DNA from: Brucella thiophenivorans
Lineage (GTDB): Bacteria; Pseudomonadota; Alphaproteobacteria; Rhizobiales; Rhizobiaceae
Direction: 5' to 3'
Assembly: GCF_002252445.1 (NCBI RefSeq)
Contig: NZ_NNRJ01000016.1
Coordinates: 1 to 64,000, forward strand
Length of the DNA: 64,000 nt
In this document: positions 9,068 through 17,227 of the stretch, piece by piece
Numbering within the stretch: position 1 is the first letter of the stretch
Layout: each line of letters starts with the position of its first letter
The notes under the pieces: model-generated
Told to the model about the DNA's origin: nothing
Database searches by the model: none
The model's input: the letters and a program-made list of their open reading frames with translations, nothing else
Position numbers and translations under genes: made by a program

Positions 9068-10311
9068 GTTTTTTAGGCAAGTCATTTCTTGTGCGTAGAA
9101 GAATAGATAGTTGGGCTTTGGCTGTTGCTTCTGCGGCCATGCCGATCCGATTGGGTTTCGGTCCAATTCTTCTGTTCGTTTTTTCCTGTCTGGGCATTTA
9201 TTTGGCTGCTGCCCGTCACAACACGACAAGGCTTTTTGCAAAGAAATTCTATATTTTCATTGTTCTATACGCCGCCTGGTCGCTGGGGCTTATCCTTTAC
9301 CGTGGCGAACCTTTTTCAGGCAACCGCCAGATTGGTTACACATTGCTGATCGCCGTGTTCGCTTTTGCCGGCGCAGGTATGGTTCTGATCAAAAACCCAC
9401 TGAGATCTTATGTGCTAGGCTCACGTGCGGGCGTCATTCTGACGGTGTTGGCTGTCATTTACCTTGTGCTGACACAGGGCGGACGCATCGGCGTTGGTGG
9501 TAATGAAGCGGTGTTTGCTTTTGTTGCGGGTGTTGCTGCGATTTCGGCAGCAATTCCAATTTCAAAAGCGCCGCGCTATTTGCCAAACGGACCGCACTGG
9601 CTGGTTTTAGGTTTAGCGGCTGTTCTTACATCAGAAACACGCGCCGTGATTGTTGTTCTGCCGATATTTGCAGCGGTCGAAATTGTGCTTTTCCTGCGTA
9701 AATATAACCTTAAGCAGCAAGGGGCTGTCTATGTGGCGCTCGCGACCGCACTTGCTGCGCTTATCGTTGTTGGCCCGGTTGGTGATGCGATTTCCAAACG
9801 TTTTGCTGGAATGGTTGAATATTACGACAGCGGCGATAGCTCTAAATGGGAAGACAAAATCTCAGCCGATATTCGTGAGGTCATGTGGGAAAGTGCGGCC
9901 ACAATCATTAAGCAACATCCGATAGCAGGTGTAGGCTCTTATTCGAAGATGAATCTTGTCAGGGAGCAAGCAGGCGAACAAGCACCAATGCTGGCCGGCT
10001 TTCGTCACGTTCATAATACGGTGCTTGATGAATTGTTGAATGACGGCATTGTCGGTCTGTTCTTCATGTTCGCGGCTTTCATTGCGATTTTCATTTATCT
10101 TTGGAGAACTGCTGATAGCTGGGCGATGCGTCGTGCGCTGATCTATTTCGCTTTCGTCTGCGCGAGCTATGGAATGTTGCATAATCCATTGCTGCATGAG
10201 GTCACGATTGCGTCGGTCATGTTCTTCATTGCTGCTTTGAATGCGGCTGCTTCACGTCGCGTCATGGCATTCCGTCGGGCTGGGCTTACGAATTATATTT
10301 GCGGGAAATGA
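9064..10311 (+). CDS. O-antigen ligase/polymerase-like membrane protein (Wzy/WaaL type)
   Basis: Polytopic inner-membrane protein with about ten hydrophobic helices and a larger periplasmic loop at about residues 240-320 (FAGMVEYYDSGDSSKWEDK...HPIAGVGSY...HNTVLDELLNDG). The loop has the H-x-H/N-T motif (RHVHNTVLDEL) seen in O-antigen ligase/polymerase proteins (Wzy_C family). It probably joins or polymerises sugar repeat units on the periplasmic side. Starts within the GT25 stop and ends overlapping the epimerase. Whether ligase or polymerase cannot be decided from sequence, as the two share this fold. Confidence 0.8.
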   Translation: MSFLGKSFLVRRRIDSWALAVASAAMPIRLGFGPILLFVFSCLGIYLAAARHNTTRLFAKKFYIFIVLYAAWSLGLILYRGEPFSGNRQIGYTLLIAVFAFAGAGMVLIKNPLRSYVLGSRAGVILTVLAVIYLVLTQGGRIGVGGNEAVFAFVAGVAAISAAIPISKAPRYLPNGPHWLVLGLAAVLTSETRAVIVVLPIFAAVEIVLFLRKYNLKQQGAVYVALATALAALIVVGPVGDAISKRFAGMVEYYDSGDSSKWEDKISADIREVMWESAATIIKQHPIAGVGSYSKMNLVREQAGEQAPMLAGFRHVHNTVLDELLNDGIVGLFFMFAAFIAIFIYLWRTADSWAMRRALIYFAFVCASYGMLHNPLLHEVTIASVMFFIAALNAAASRRVMAFRRAGLTNYICGK

Positions 10312-11294
10312 CATCTATGAAAGCCATCGTGACGGGGGCCGCTGGCTTCATCGGCTATCACACAGCAGCGCGGCTTCTGGATGAAGGTTGGCAAGTTATC
10401 GGCATTGATAATCTCAATGATTATTATCAGGTCGACCTCAAAGAAACACGCCTTGCAAAATTGCAGACATATGAAGGCTTCCGTTTTTCGCAAGCCGATA
10501 TAGCCGATATAGAAGCTTTCAATGCATCTATCGGACAAGACCGGGATGCTGATGTGATCGTACATCTCGCGGCACAGGCCGGCGTGCGTTATTCCATTGA
10601 AAACCCTGCGGCCTATGTCTCCGCCAACGTCATGGGACAGGTGAATGTTTTCGAGACAGCGCTCAAGCTCGATAAGCGCCCACCGGTCGTTTATGCCAGT
10701 TCATCTTCGGTTTATGGCGCGAATGAGAAAATCCCGTTCTCGGAAAGCGATGCCGTCGATCATCCAGTTTCCGTTTATGCGGCAACCAAGCGTTCCGGCG
10801 AACTTCTTGCGTTTTCCTATAAGCATGTGCATGGGCTTTATTCGACAGGCCTGCGATTTTTCACGGTCTATGGCCCGTTTGGTCGCCCCGATATGGCGCC
10901 GTGGTTGTTTACATCGGCAATCCTCAAAGGTGAGCCGATCCGGGTTTTCAACAATGGTGAAATGCAGCGCGATTTCACTTTCGTCAATGATATTGTGAGC
11001 GGTGTGTTGGGAGCGGTCAAACGCATTCTGGAACAGCCGCATAACACCGCGCCGGTATATAATCTGGGTAACAATCGCCCGACGATGCTCAATGATTTCA
11101 TCGCAGCAATTGAAAAAGCATGCGGCAAAGAAGCTATCCGCAAGCTTGAACCTATGCCCGCAGCGGATGTACCGCGAACTTATGCAGATATTACGCTTGC
11201 GGCGCGTGATCTTGGTTTCAGCCCTCAAACCACGCTGGATGAAGGTATTCCTTTGTTTGTTGAGTGGTTTCGCGGCTATAATGGAAAGCGATGA
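10308..11294 (+). CDS. NAD-dependent nucleotide-sugar epimerase (UDP-glucuronate 4-epimerase-like)
   Basis: Short-chain dehydrogenase-type epimerase acting on a UDP-sugar, probably UDP-glucuronate to UDP-galacturonate. The NAD-binding GAAGFIGYH is at the N-terminus, followed by IDNLNDYYQVDLKE, which is typical of the UDP-glucuronate epimerase group. The catalytic pair is in SSSVYG and YAATKRSGE (Y-x3-K). FTVYGPFGRPDMAPW is another marker. Three starts are possible: TTG 10299, ATG 10308 (overlapping the previous stop as ATGA) and ATG 10317; I take 10308 because of the coupling pattern seen at every other junction here. It likely supplies the sugar used by the two preceding genes. Confidence 0.88.
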   Translation: MTSMKAIVTGAAGFIGYHTAARLLDEGWQVIGIDNLNDYYQVDLKETRLAKLQTYEGFRFSQADIADIEAFNASIGQDRDADVIVHLAAQAGVRYSIENPAAYVSANVMGQVNVFETALKLDKRPPVVYASSSSVYGANEKIPFSESDAVDHPVSVYAATKRSGELLAFSYKHVHGLYSTGLRFFTVYGPFGRPDMAPWLFTSAILKGEPIRVFNNGEMQRDFTFVNDIVSGVLGAVKRILEQPHNTAPVYNLGNNRPTMLNDFIAAIEKACGKEAIRKLEPMPAADVPRTYADITLAARDLGFSPQTTLDEGIPLFVEWFRGYNGKR

Positions 11295-11800
11295 GGGAAC
11301 CGAAATCAAAACGCGGATTCCGCCCGCTCTCTGACACGACCTCTGGCCTCATGGACCCGATGTTGCAGAAACGTGCGGGTATCAATCTTTCGCTGTTGCA
11401 ATCGTGGGAAGATATTGTGGGGGCTGCAATCGGGTCATCATCACGACCCTTGCGGATTCTCTGGCCACGGCGTTTGCATGAAGATGATCCATTTAGTCCG
11501 GCGACATTGATCATTGCGTGTGAGGGCTTTGCGGCCTTGCAGATTCAGCATGAGACTGGCGAAATAATCAGCAGAGTGAACGGGTTTCTGGGCTTTTCAG
11601 CCATTGGTCGCATCAAGATCGAACAGAAGCCTCCGGCGATTGATTTCAAGCGACGTCCGAAACGTCTCCCAGCTTTAGCGCCTTCGGAAGAGCGCCGCAT
11701 CGACAAGGCGACGGATGGAATTGAAGACGATGCGCTGCGTGCAGCACTGGCACGTCTTGGCAAGAATATCCTCGCAGAGAAACGCAGTACAAAGAAGTGA
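11291..11800 (+). CDS. DUF721 (DciA-like) protein
   Basis: DUF721 proteins are related to DciA, the bacterial loader/partner of the replicative helicase DnaB. The domain lies at about residues 15-115: LMDPMLQKRAGINLSLLQSW, ILWPRRL and LIIACEGFAALQIQHE are characteristic. The C-terminal tail is basic and probably disordered. The start overlaps the epimerase stop by four bases, so it is co-translated with the polysaccharide genes although its function looks unrelated. This block normally belongs with the DsbA-like gene and smc that follow. DNA-replication role is by family analogy. Confidence 0.8.
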   Translation: MREPKSKRGFRPLSDTTSGLMDPMLQKRAGINLSLLQSWEDIVGAAIGSSSRPLRILWPRRLHEDDPFSPATLIIACEGFAALQIQHETGEIISRVNGFLGFSAIGRIKIEQKPPAIDFKRRPKRLPALAPSEERRIDKATDGIEDDALRAALARLGKNILAEKRSTKK

Positions 11801-11921
11801 GCGGTCTGCCATAAATTTGATGTATCATTAATGCTGACTTTCATTTGATCGCAACAGGGCTGGTGAATAGTAATCTGCCACCCTAAATTGTTCTCGAATA
11901 TTAACATTGAAACAAGAATGG

Positions 11922-12584
11922 ATGATTCGTATGCCTGCACCGCTTAATCGCAGACATGTTATTTCTCTTGCAGGTGCCGCAGCCGCTGGTATCGCTTTTG
12001 CTGGCAATGCAAGCGCACAGTCTCGTAGTTCTGAGGCAAGTGTCGATGCTGCCAAGGTTGCAGAAGCTGGCAAGCTGAAAGACATGGTTTATGGCAAGGC
12101 CGATGCGCCGGTGACCATCATTGAATATGCGTCGCTGACCTGTTCGCATTGCGCTGATTTTGCGGTGAATACGCTGCCGACCATCAAGGAAAAATATATT
12201 GATACGGGCAAAGCGCGTCTGATCTTCCGCGAATTCCCTTTCGACCCACGCGCGACCGCGGCCTTCATGCTGGCGCGTTGCGCACCTGAAGATCGTTATT
12301 TCCCGATGGTTGAAGTGTTCTTCAAGCAGCAACAGCAATGGGCTGGCGCTGCCGATGGCGAAGCAGCATTGCTTCAAATCGCGAAACTTGCAGGTTTTAC
12401 ACAGGAGTCGTTCAAGGCTTGCTTGACGAACCAGCAACTTCTCGATGATGTGAGAGCCACGATGGAACGCGGATCGCAGGAATTTGGTGTGAACGCAACG
12501 CCAACATTCTTCATCAATGGACAGAAATACGCTGGAGCCCTTTCGGTTGACGAGATGTCGGCAATCATTGACAAGCTGCTCTAA
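11922..12584 (+). CDS. Periplasmic DsbA-family thiol:disulfide oxidoreductase
   Basis: Exported thioredoxin-fold protein. The N-terminus has an arginine pair followed by a hydrophobic stretch (NRRHVISLAGAAAAGIAFA) and a signal-peptidase site (GNASA-QS); the twin arginines leave Tat export possible. The active site C-S-H-C is at about residues 74-77 and the cis-Pro loop is ATPTFFING. Between them lies the all-helical DsbA insertion. Starts TTG 11907, ATG 11922 and ATG 11931 all give a similar signal peptide; I use 11922. The CSHC type and loop resemble the DsbA/DsbG-like DSBA oxidoreductase group that sits upstream of smc in Rhizobiales. Confidence 0.87.
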   Translation: MIRMPAPLNRRHVISLAGAAAAGIAFAGNASAQSRSSEASVDAAKVAEAGKLKDMVYGKADAPVTIIEYASLTCSHCADFAVNTLPTIKEKYIDTGKARLIFREFPFDPRATAAFMLARCAPEDRYFPMVEVFFKQQQQWAGAADGEAALLQIAKLAGFTQESFKACLTNQQLLDDVRATMERGSQEFGVNATPTFFINGQKYAGALSVDEMSAIIDKLL

Positions 12585-12599
12585 GCCGCCTTTCGGCAT

Positions 12600-12632
12600 G
12601 AAAAGCGGACGCTTCGTTGCGTCCGCTTTTTG
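12600..12632 (+). terminator. Intrinsic terminator after the DsbA-like gene
   Basis: AAAAGCGGACGC pairs with GCGTCCGCTTTT across a TTCGTT loop, followed by T-rich sequence. It separates the oxidoreductase gene from smc. Confidence 0.85.
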
Positions 12633-12656
12633 CGTTTTTGAAGAAGGAGCGATCTG

Positions 12657-15600
12657 ATGCGCTTCTCCAAGCTACGACTTGTCGGTTTCAAATCCTTTGT
12701 CGAGCCTATGGAATTCGTCATTGAAGGCGGATTGACGGGTGTCGTCGGCCCGAATGGTTGCGGAAAGTCCAATCTCGTTGAAGCTCTGCGCTGGGTGATG
12801 GGTGAAAACTCATACAAGAACATGCGCGCTTCCGGCATGGATGATGTTATTTTTTCAGGTTCCGGCACCCGCCCGGCGCGTAACACGGCGGAAGTTACGC
12901 TGTTTCTCGACAATTCAGACCGCACAGCCCCCGCTGCTTATAATGATCAGGATGAATTGCAGGTCTCTCGCCGTATCGAGCGCGAGGCTGGTTCCGTTTA
13001 TCGCATCAATGGCAAGGAAGCCCGCGCCAAGGATGTGCAACTGCTTTTTGCCGATCAATCGACGGGTGCTCGTTCGCCGTCCATGGTCGGTCAAGGGCGC
13101 ATTGGCGAGTTGATTCAGGCAAAGCCGCAGGCACGCCGCGCACTTCTGGAAGAAGCTGCCGGTATTTCCGGCCTGCATACGCGTCGTCACGAGGCTGAAT
13201 TGCGTCTTCGTGCAGCCGAAACAAATCTTGAGCGTCTGGAAGATGTGGTCGGTGAGCTTGGCAGTCAGATTGAAAGTCTGAAACGTCAGGCGCGTCAAGC
13301 CAATCGCTTCAAGGCGTTGTCCGCCGATATTCGCCGTGCCGAAGCTTCACTTCTTCATCTGCGCTGGTCGCAGGCCAAAGCGCAGGAAGGCGAAGCGCAG
13401 AGCGCACTTGCGCAGGCGACTTCCGTGGTTGGCGATATGGCGCAGGCGCAAATGAATGCGGCGCGCGATCAGGCTGTGGGCGCGCATAAGCTTCCTGAAA
13501 TGCGCGAGGCGGAAGCCAAGGCTGCTGCGGCACTGCAACGGCTTTCGATCGCACGTTCCCAGCTCGACGAAGAAGACGGTCGTATCCGCGTGCGTCGGGC
13601 AGAGCTTATGAAGCGGCTTGAACAACTGACTGCCGATATTGCGCGCGAAGAGCAGATGGTGCGTGAAAACGCCGATATTCTTGGGCGACTGGACGAAGAA
13701 GAGCAGGAGCTGATTGCCTCCAATGAAGCCTCGGGCGAACGCGACGAAGAGCTACGCTTGTCTTTTGAAGGTGCTGAAATCCGCTTGCAAGACAGCGAAA
13801 ATGCATTGGCGCGCGTGACGGCGGAGCGTGCGGAGGCCGCTGCCGAACGGACCCAAATCGAACGCGCGTTGCAAGAAACACAGACGCGGCGTGACCGCTT
13901 GATCAGCCAGATCGACAATATCGAGCGCGATATTGCAGCGGTTGTCGAGCAGATCGGCGGCTTGTTTGACCCCGCTGAAAAGCGTCTCGTCGTCGAAACG
14001 GCAGTTGAAGCGCTGGCAGCCTCCGAAGATGCGGTGATTGCCGCCGAAGAATTGGTGGGCCACACACGCGAACAGGAGACGGAGAGCCGTCATCCTTTGA
14101 ATGAGGCGCGCACCGAGCTTAACCGGATTGAGACCGAAGCACAGACATTGGCGCGTATTCTTAATGCGGGTGAGACAGGCCAGTTTCCCCCGGTTGTTGA
14201 AGATTTGCAGGTCGAGAAGGGCTATGAAATTGCCCTTGGTGCAGCGCTGGGTGAAGACCTTGACGCGACAAGCGACGATGCGGCACCCGTCTTTTGGGCC
14301 TATAATCCGGCGCAGGAGACTGATCCTTCCTTGCCTTCAGGTGCAACACCGCTTGATAGTTTTGTGAACGGTCCGCAGCAATTGCGCCGAAGGCTTGCGC
14401 AAGTGGGCGTTGTTTCCGACCAGGATGGCTTACGTTTACAGGCTTCATTGCGTCCGGGACAGCGACTGGTGAGCAAGGCCGGTGCCTTGTGGCGCTGGGA
14501 TGGCTATACGGCGAGTGCAGATGCGCCAACGCCTGCCGCGCAACGCCTAGCACAAAAGAACCGTCTGGCTGAACTTGAACATGAAGCCATAAGTGCTGCC
14601 GGTCGCCTGAAAAATGCCGAGCAAGCCGTGCAGCGTTTTGAAACCTCTGTTCGTGAAGCGATTGAGCATGAACGCGTGGCGCGCGATGTATGGCGCGCAA
14701 AACAGCGCAAGCTCGATGATGCACGCGAAGCTCTGGCAGCCGTTGAGCGCGCTGCAGGGCAACTGGCCACCAAACGTGCAGGCTTTGAAGAAGCAAAGGC
14801 GCGCTTAGAGGAAAATCTTGATGAAGCGCAGATTCTGGTGGTTGAGGCCGAAGGCCGGCTCAATAAAATGCCGGATATTGGCGCAATCGGTGAACGCCAT
14901 TCTGTATTTGCAGCGCAGGTGCAGTCGGATCGTGCAAGGCTTGCGGAAGCACGTGCTGCTTATGAAGGTCAGCGCCGTGAAGCGGATAATCGTTTGCGGC
15001 GTCTCTCCATGATTGGACTTGAACGCCGCAACTGGGCTTCGCGCGCTGAAAGTGCGCAGCAGCAGATCGCAGCACTCAATGATCGTCGTGCGGAAACTGC
15101 GGATGAAGCGGAAGCCTTGGCCGAAGCGCCCGAAGAGATCGCAAGCCGTCGCCGCGCACTTCTCAATGAGCTGTCGCAAGCCGATGAACGACGCAAGCAG
15201 GCGGCTGATATTCTGGCCCACGCCGAAGCAACGCAGGCCGAACTCGACAAGGTTGCAACCCTTGCCATCCAGCAGCTTGCGACAAGTCGCGAACAACGCG
15301 CACGTGCCGAAGAGCGTCTAACGGCTGCCGAAGAACGCCGGAAGGACGCGGAAGCGCGCATTGGGGAGGCACTCAATTGTGCACCGCATGAAGCCATCAA
15401 ACATACCGGTCTCAAGCCGGAGGATCGCATGCCCGATCCTGATCAGCTTGAGCGCCAACTTGAACGACTGCGTATCGAACGCGAGCGGCTTGGTGCGGTG
15501 AATTTGCGTGCCGAGGAAGAAAGTCAGGAACTCACCGCACGGCTTGATACGATTGTTTCCGAACGCGAAGATGTGATCGAAGCGATCAAAAAACTGCGTC

Positions 15601-16115
15601 AGGCAATCCAAAGCCTCAATCGCGAAGGTCGCGAGCGACTTCTCGCGGCTTTCGATGTGGTCAATGTGCAGTTTCAGCGCCTGTTCACGCATCTTTTTGG
15701 TGGTGGCACTGCCGAATTGCAACTCATCGAAAGCGATGATCCGCTCGATGCCGGGCTTGAAATTCTGGCGCGTCCTCCCGGCAAAAAGCCGCAGACAATG
15801 ACGCTTCTTTCAGGTGGCGAGCAGGCATTGACGGCTATGGCGCTGATCTTTGCGGTGTTCCTGACCAATCCGGCTCCGATCTGCGTGCTGGACGAAGTGG
15901 ACGCCCCGCTCGACGATCATAATGTAGAGCGCTATTGTAATCTGATGGACGAAATGGCGGCGTCAACGCAAACGCGTTTTGTCATCATCACGCATAATCC
16001 GATCACTATGGCCCGTATGAATCGCTTGTTCGGTGTGACAATGGGTGAACAGGGCGTAAGCCAGCTTGTCTCGGTCGATTTGCAAACCGCAGAGCAATTG
16101 CGCGAAGCCATCTGA
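12657..16115 (+). CDS. smc: Chromosome segregation/condensin ATPase SMC
   Basis: Structural maintenance of chromosomes protein, which with ScpA/ScpB compacts and separates sister chromosomes. The 1152-residue chain has the Walker A (GPNGCGKSN, residues 31-39) at the start and the ABC signature LLSGGEQALTAMAL with Walker B (ICVLDEVDAPLDD) near the end. Between them are two long coiled-coil arms rich in Ala, Glu, Arg and Leu, and a central hinge-like non-coiled region at about residues 495-640. The start ATG has a strong ribosome site, AAGAAGGAG at 12641-12649. Length and layout are normal for alphaproteobacteria. Confidence 0.97.
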   Translation: MRFSKLRLVGFKSFVEPMEFVIEGGLTGVVGPNGCGKSNLVEALRWVMGENSYKNMRASGMDDVIFSGSGTRPARNTAEVTLFLDNSDRTAPAAYNDQDELQVSRRIEREAGSVYRINGKEARAKDVQLLFADQSTGARSPSMVGQGRIGELIQAKPQARRALLEEAAGISGLHTRRHEAELRLRAAETNLERLEDVVGELGSQIESLKRQARQANRFKALSADIRRAEASLLHLRWSQAKAQEGEAQSALAQATSVVGDMAQAQMNAARDQAVGAHKLPEMREAEAKAAAALQRLSIARSQLDEEDGRIRVRRAELMKRLEQLTADIAREEQMVRENADILGRLDEEEQELIASNEASGERDEELRLSFEGAEIRLQDSENALARVTAERAEAAAERTQIERALQETQTRRDRLISQIDNIERDIAAVVEQIGGLFDPAEKRLVVETAVEALAASEDAVIAAEELVGHTREQETESRHPLNEARTELNRIETEAQTLARILNAGETGQFPPVVEDLQVEKGYEIALGAALGEDLDATSDDAAPVFWAYNPAQETDPSLPSGATPLDSFVNGPQQLRRRLAQVGVVSDQDGLRLQASLRPGQRLVSKAGALWRWDGYTASADAPTPAAQRLAQKNRLAELEHEAISAAGRLKNAEQAVQRFETSVREAIEHERVARDVWRAKQRKLDDAREALAAVERAAGQLATKRAGFEEAKARLEENLDEAQILVVEAEGRLNKMPDIGAIGERHSVFAAQVQSDRARLAEARAAYEGQRREADNRLRRLSMIGLERRNWASRAESAQQQIAALNDRRAETADEAEALAEAPEEIASRRRALLNELSQADERRKQAADILAHAEATQAELDKVATLAIQQLATSREQRARAEERLTAAEERRKDAEARIGEALNCAPHEAIKHTGLKPEDRMPDPDQLERQLERLRIERERLGAVNLRAEEESQELTARLDTIVSEREDVIEAIKKLRQAIQSLNREGRERLLAAFDVVNVQFQRLFTHLFGGGTAELQLIESDDPLDAGLEILARPPGKKPQTMTLLSGGEQALTAMALIFAVFLTNPAPICVLDEVDAPLDDHNVERYCNLMDEMAASTQTRFVIITHNPITMARMNRLFGVTMGEQGVSQLVSVDLQTAEQLREAI

Positions 16116-16123
16116 TATTCATA

Positions 16124-16388
16124 AGAGCATTTCCAGCAAAAGTGCGAAGCGGTTTTGCGTTGGATAATGCGATAAAAAATAGAGCATTTCCAGCAAAAGT
16201 GCGAAGCGGTTTTGCGTCGGATAATGCGATAAAAAATAGAGCATTTCCAGTAAAAGTGTGAAGCGTCTACGCAGGGAAATCAGTTCACTGAACTGATTTA
16301 TCATCCTGCTATGATGCGTTGGATAATGCGTGAAAACAAAGGGGTAGAGCAGTTCCTACGATTTCGTCGAAACAGGAACCGCTCTACG
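16124..16388. repeat. Tandem array of mosaic palindromic repeats after smc
   Basis: Two directly adjacent 57-base units (16124-16180 and 16181-16237) differ at a single visible position; each begins AGAGCATTTCCAGCAAAAGT. A third, diverged unit follows and carries the second palindromic module (AAATCAGTTCACTGAACTG) at about 16277-16300. It ends with the right-hand hairpin module GAGCAGTTCCT...AGGAACCGCTCT. The unit is what creates a false minus-strand ORF here. Confidence 0.85.
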
Positions 16389-16396
16389 TGCGAAAA

Positions 16397-16639
16397 TCAC
16401 TCTTCATTTTCGCTCTCGTCTTCGTCATCATCATCGGCTTCGATCACTTGCCAGATAAACGCGTGAAGACGCTCTTCAATGCTTGCTCTGGAAGCATTTG
16501 ATGCTTCCATTTCACGCTTGATCTTGAAGAACTGATCCTTGTCGGCTTGCGACAGATATTTAGCGGCAGATTCGAGTGATGATAGAGAACTGGACATGGC
16601 TTTTGATACTGTTTCGTTTTGTGAAATGCTATATTGCAT
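16397..16639 (-). CDS. Small acidic hypothetical protein (80 aa)
   Basis: No family recognised. The product is soluble, helical in appearance (SSLESAAKYLSQADKDQFFKIK) and ends in a very acidic tail with about a dozen Asp/Glu in the last fifteen residues. An internal ATG at 16597 (MSSSLSSLESAAK) may be the real start, giving 66 residues; neither has a strong ribosome site. It faces the VOC gene in the same direction, 20 bases downstream of it. Confidence 0.6.
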   Translation of the reverse strand: MQYSISQNETVSKAMSSSLSSLESAAKYLSQADKDQFFKIKREMEASNASRASIEERLHAFIWQVIEADDDDEDESENEE

Positions 16640-16659
16640 CTCGAAAAGTGCGAAGCAAT

Positions 16660-17004
16660 TTACTTCTCACTCCAAACAGCGAGTTCATTGCCAGCAGGGT
16701 CGGTGAAGTGAAAACGGCGACCGCCGGGAAATCCATAGATTGGCTTTACAACGGTTCCACCAGCTTCTGTCACAGCTTGCAGAGTTTGTTCGAGCTGAGC
16801 GGAATACAACACTGGCAGAGGTTTGCGCGTCGCTTCCGGATCGGCATCAAAGCCACCATCCAGACCTTCTGCAAAAGCAGAATAAGTCGGGCCATAATCC
16901 ACAAAGGACCATCCAAAAGCGCGTGCATAAAAACTTTTTGCGGCATCCAGCGATCCATTGGGCGCAGGCATTTCAAGATAATCGAGCTTGCCGGTTATAC
17001 GCAT
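16660..17004 (-). CDS. VOC-superfamily (glyoxalase/bleomycin-resistance fold) protein
   Basis: Single-domain vicinal-oxygen-chelate protein of 114 residues. It shows the paired beta-alpha-beta-beta-beta pattern: DYLEMPAPNGSLDAAKSFYARAFGWSF at the start, and VVKPIYGFPGGRRFHFTDPAGNELAVW at the end, the latter typical of glyoxalase-like domains. Metal ligands and substrate are not certain: the usual first His is missing from the N-terminal strand and a Glu (GNELAVW) is kept at the C-terminal site. Possible roles are detoxification or small-molecule binding. Confidence 0.8.
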   Translation of the reverse strand: MRITGKLDYLEMPAPNGSLDAAKSFYARAFGWSFVDYGPTYSAFAEGLDGGFDADPEATRKPLPVLYSAQLEQTLQAVTEAGGTVVKPIYGFPGGRRFHFTDPAGNELAVWSEK

Positions 17005-17227
17005 TATTAACTCCGTGCGTTCTATTTTTGTTCTTATTTTTGACCCGTTTTGCGATTGGAGTCAATATTGAGATGGAGCTTCGGACGAACTAATCGATTC
17101 TATTACGATCCTTTGTCTTTTTTGATTGGCAGGCGGCGGCATGATCGCATAAGCACGAAGATAGTTTCTGCAAACCTGTGGAAAACCACAGACTTTGCGG
17201 ACCGTTATCTGCGCATGGGAGGCCAGA

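Noticed and set aside
11901-12599. 232-aa minus-strand ORF opposite the DsbA-like gene
   Set aside because: Fully antisense to a gene with a signal peptide and CSHC active site; composition (many His, Cys, Arg) is unlike a real protein.
13469-14065. 198-aa Ser/Arg-rich minus-strand ORF within smc
   Set aside because: Composition reflects the reverse complement of Ala/Glu/Arg-rich coiled-coil codons of smc.
16119-16304. Minus-strand 61-aa ORF with repeated internal blocks
   Set aside because: Its repeats come directly from the 57-bp tandem DNA repeat after smc; no ribosome site and no family likeness.
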